Of a DNA stretch of 64,000 nt, positions 62,550 through 64,000 are shown piece after piece. Source of the stretch: CAVTRI01 sp963737075 (GTDB lineage Bacteria > Actinomycetota > Acidimicrobiia > Acidimicrobiales > Palsa-688); assembly GCA_963737075.1 (NCBI GenBank), contig CAVTRI010000001.1, positions 1,736,001 to 1,800,000 on the forward strand, read 5' to 3'. Both the position numbers and the translations under genes were made by a program. The notes under the pieces were generated by a model. That model ran no database searches. It was not told the DNA's origin and saw nothing but the letters and a program-made list of their open reading frames with translations. How positions within the stretch are numbered: position 1 is the first letter of the stretch; each line of letters starts with the position of its first letter.

Positions 62550-63263
62550 GTGAGCGTGGTGAAACGAGCGCTGGTATTGGCGCCGATGTCCTCGGAGCTG
62601 AGGCCCATTCTCCGATACATCAGCGCCCGCCGCGCCGATAGCGGCGGCTTACGTTGCTACATGGGGCGCGCAGGCGACGTCGACCTGGTGATATCCCAGC
62701 TAGGAGTCGGCCCAGCGGTCGCCCGCATGACGACGGAGCGGGCGTTAGCGGTCCACCATGTCGACCACGTGCTCGTCAGCGGCATAGCCGGCGGACTAGA
62801 CCCGGATCTCCCCGTCGGCAGCGTGGTGGTGCCCGAAGTCGTCATGGACCTCGCCTCCGGCCAGTGTTTTCAAGCCGCACCTCTGTCGGGTGTGAAACTG
62901 GCCGGAATGATAGGAGTAGCCGATCATTTGATCACGGATGAAAGACGGCTGGCCGACCTTTTCGCTCACGGTGTGGTGGCGCTCGAGATGGAGTCGTCGG
63001 GCGTGGCCACCGCCTGTGAGAAGGCGGGGGTGCCGTGGACCACGTTCCGGGTGATCGGGGACCGCCCCGACGAGGGGTTGATCGACGAGGAGCTCATGTC
63101 CTTCATTCGATCCGACGGGACGACCGACACCTGGGCGGGCATATGCTTCTTGATGACACATCCCGGGCGGATCGGCGAACTGCTCCGGCTCGCGCGTGAT
63201 GGATCGAAGGCCGCCTCCAAGGCTGCCCGGACCACGCTCGGTGCTCTCGGTTGGAGGCGTTGA
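62550..63263 (+). CDS. PNP/MTAN-family nucleosidase or phosphorylase
   Basis: A 237-aa protein of the nucleoside phosphorylase superfamily. ALVLAPMSSELRPI opens it, VSGIAGGLDPDLPVGSVVVP is the phosphate/purine-binding block, and VVALEMESSGVATACE carries the Glu and Met of the nucleoside site. Best match is the 5'-methylthioadenosine/S-adenosylhomocysteine nucleosidase group, though a phosphorylase or a hopanoid-associated member is possible. GTG 62550; GTG 62559 also possible. Divergent from the carboxyltransferase. Confidence 0.85.
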   Translation: MSVVKRALVLAPMSSELRPILRYISARRADSGGLRCYMGRAGDVDLVISQLGVGPAVARMTTERALAVHHVDHVLVSGIAGGLDPDLPVGSVVVPEVVMDLASGQCFQAAPLSGVKLAGMIGVADHLITDERRLADLFAHGVVALEMESSGVATACEKAGVPWTTFRVIGDRPDEGLIDEELMSFIRSDGTTDTWAGICFLMTHPGRIGELLRLARDGSKAASKAARTTLGALGWRR

Positions 63264-63395
63264 TCGATCCGAGGAGTGGCGGCGTTCAGCCTTACGACCC
63301 GGCCGTGCGAGGCGGCGTTCGTCGGCCTCCGCCGCATCTACGACCCCAATGTTCTCGCCTACCGCGGCCGACCGAAAAGCGTCGCGATGACGGAG

Positions 63396-63833
63396 TCAGA
63401 GCGTCAGAGGCTCCATATCAGCGACCCTTTGAGGATCCTGATGCCAGATGTCGGAGGCGTCCACGTATACCTCGACCCCATTGCCGTCCGGATCGGCGAA
63501 GTAGATGCTCTTCGTGACGGTGTGATCGGCAATCATCTGGACGGTCACGCCCTTGGATTCCAGATGCGCTTTCGCTTCGCTCAGCTCTTCGATCGATTCG
63601 CCGATGCGGAAAGCCACGTGGAACAAGCCGGGAGCGTTTGGGGGCGAGTCCGGGCCGTCGTTGCCTGTCGCCAGAATGGCGAAGTCATGATGGTTGCCCA
63701 GAGAAAAGAAGGTCATGGGAGGAGTGTCCCGGCGAGCCACGACTGGCAATCCCAGCACCCCGCTATAGAACTGCTCTGCTCGATCCAGGTCGCGCACCTT
63801 GATCACGACATGCCCGAGCTGCTGGATCCTCAT
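63396..63833 (-). CDS. VOC-family glyoxalase/dioxygenase-like protein
   Basis: A 145-aa single VOC module. LGHVVIKVRDLDRAEQFYSGVLGLPVV opens it with the first His ligand; HDFAILATGND, HVAFRIGES, and FADPDGNGVEVYVD give the second His and the final Glu. Such proteins include glyoxalase I, ring-cleavage dioxygenases and antibiotic-resistance proteins. ATG 63833. Nothing further is recognised up to the window end (63834-64000). Confidence 0.9.
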   Translation of the reverse strand: MRIQQLGHVVIKVRDLDRAEQFYSGVLGLPVVARRDTPPMTFFSLGNHHDFAILATGNDGPDSPPNAPGLFHVAFRIGESIEELSEAKAHLESKGVTVQMIADHTVTKSIYFADPDGNGVEVYVDASDIWHQDPQRVADMEPLTL

Positions 63834-64000
63834 CCAAGTACCCCCCTGTGCGGAGCCGGTCCCCAGGTCCTAGCGCACCTGGCGTCGACGAGAATACTCG
63901 GCGGTCGGCGCTCATCAGCGCCAGCCTGACCGAACGGCTGAGAACTGACATCATCGACGGCACCCCTCGTCTTCGGTTCTGGAAGGGATTGCTTCATGAC

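Noticed and set aside
63763..63963. Small minus-strand frame at the right edge
   Set aside because: Partly overlaps the VOC gene in another frame and has no ribosome-binding site or recognisable product.

Overview
The window looks like chromosomal DNA of a high-GC actinobacterium, most plausibly an uncultivated member of the Acidimicrobiia or a relative. The evidence is two WhiB-family iron-sulfur regulators, a UdgX-type uracil-DNA glycosylase, dodecin, an F420-type luciferase-like oxidoreductase, TreY, an MMPL exporter, a P450 with a 3Fe-4S ferredoxin, GTG/TTG starts, and many genes that appear leaderless (TANNNT 6-9 nt before the start codon). No rRNA, tRNA, insertion sequence, CRISPR array or phage gene was recognised. 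The lineage is inferred from gene content only.

Layout. 0-8 kb: a hydrolase fragment, udgX, treY, and a CoA-transferase/SDR lipid or acid catabolism cluster. 8-16.5 kb: hemerythrin, a 177-bp tandem repeat array, dodecin, a WhiB with an AT-hook, a frameshifted MMPL exporter with a hydrolase, and a large LuxR-family (LAL) regulator divergent from a second WhiB around a perfect palindrome. 16.4-20.7 kb: a tight four-gene operon P450 - ferredoxin - amidohydrolase - D-aminoacylase-like. 21-34.3 kb: DUF3147 membrane pair, methyltransferase, S9 peptidase, VOC, DUF72, LLM oxidoreductase, a CapA-like lipoprotein beside a serpin lipoprotein, a SigJ-like sigma factor, proline iminopeptidase, ArsR/SRPBCC pair. 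34.4-36.2 kb: a thioredoxin-fold gene interrupted by an in-frame TGA exactly at the redox-active position (probable selenoprotein), followed by an unrecognised His-rich protein. 36-46.8 kb: GNAT, enoyl-CoA hydratase, SDR, DJ-1/PfpI, truncated MFS/PadR pair, hydrolase, Clp-N protein, BKACE, and a second D-aminoacylase/amidohydrolase pair. 46.8-64 kb: DUF1326/DUF2182 module, second S9 peptidase, GH3 lipoprotein, ABC-2 exporter, assorted enzymes, an intradiol dioxygenase, nitroreductase, STAS protein, acyl-CoA carboxyltransferase, nucleosidase and VOC protein.

Most exciting signal: residue 111 of the protein encoded at 34482-35558 is a UGA in the context W-A-P-Y-U-G-C, the frame is open and protein-like on both sides, and a GC-rich hairpin sits 14 nt downstream. 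This fits selenocysteine insertion in a TlpA/ResA-like protein. No sel genes lie in the window, so this needs confirmation.

A second theme is gene damage. Four genes carry a single-base frameshift (MMPL, BKACE, amidohydrolase, GH3). Four loci look like clean internal or junction deletions (amidohydrolase at 22.7 kb, amidohydrolase stub at 36.2 kb, MFS/PadR at 40.4 kb, hydrolase at 58.6 kb). These may be real decay or assembly artefacts; the sequence alone cannot decide. Catabolic themes (CoA transferases, enoyl-CoA hydratases, SDRs, amidohydrolases, P450, dioxygenase) suggest a heterotroph degrading organic acids, amino-acid derivatives or aromatics.
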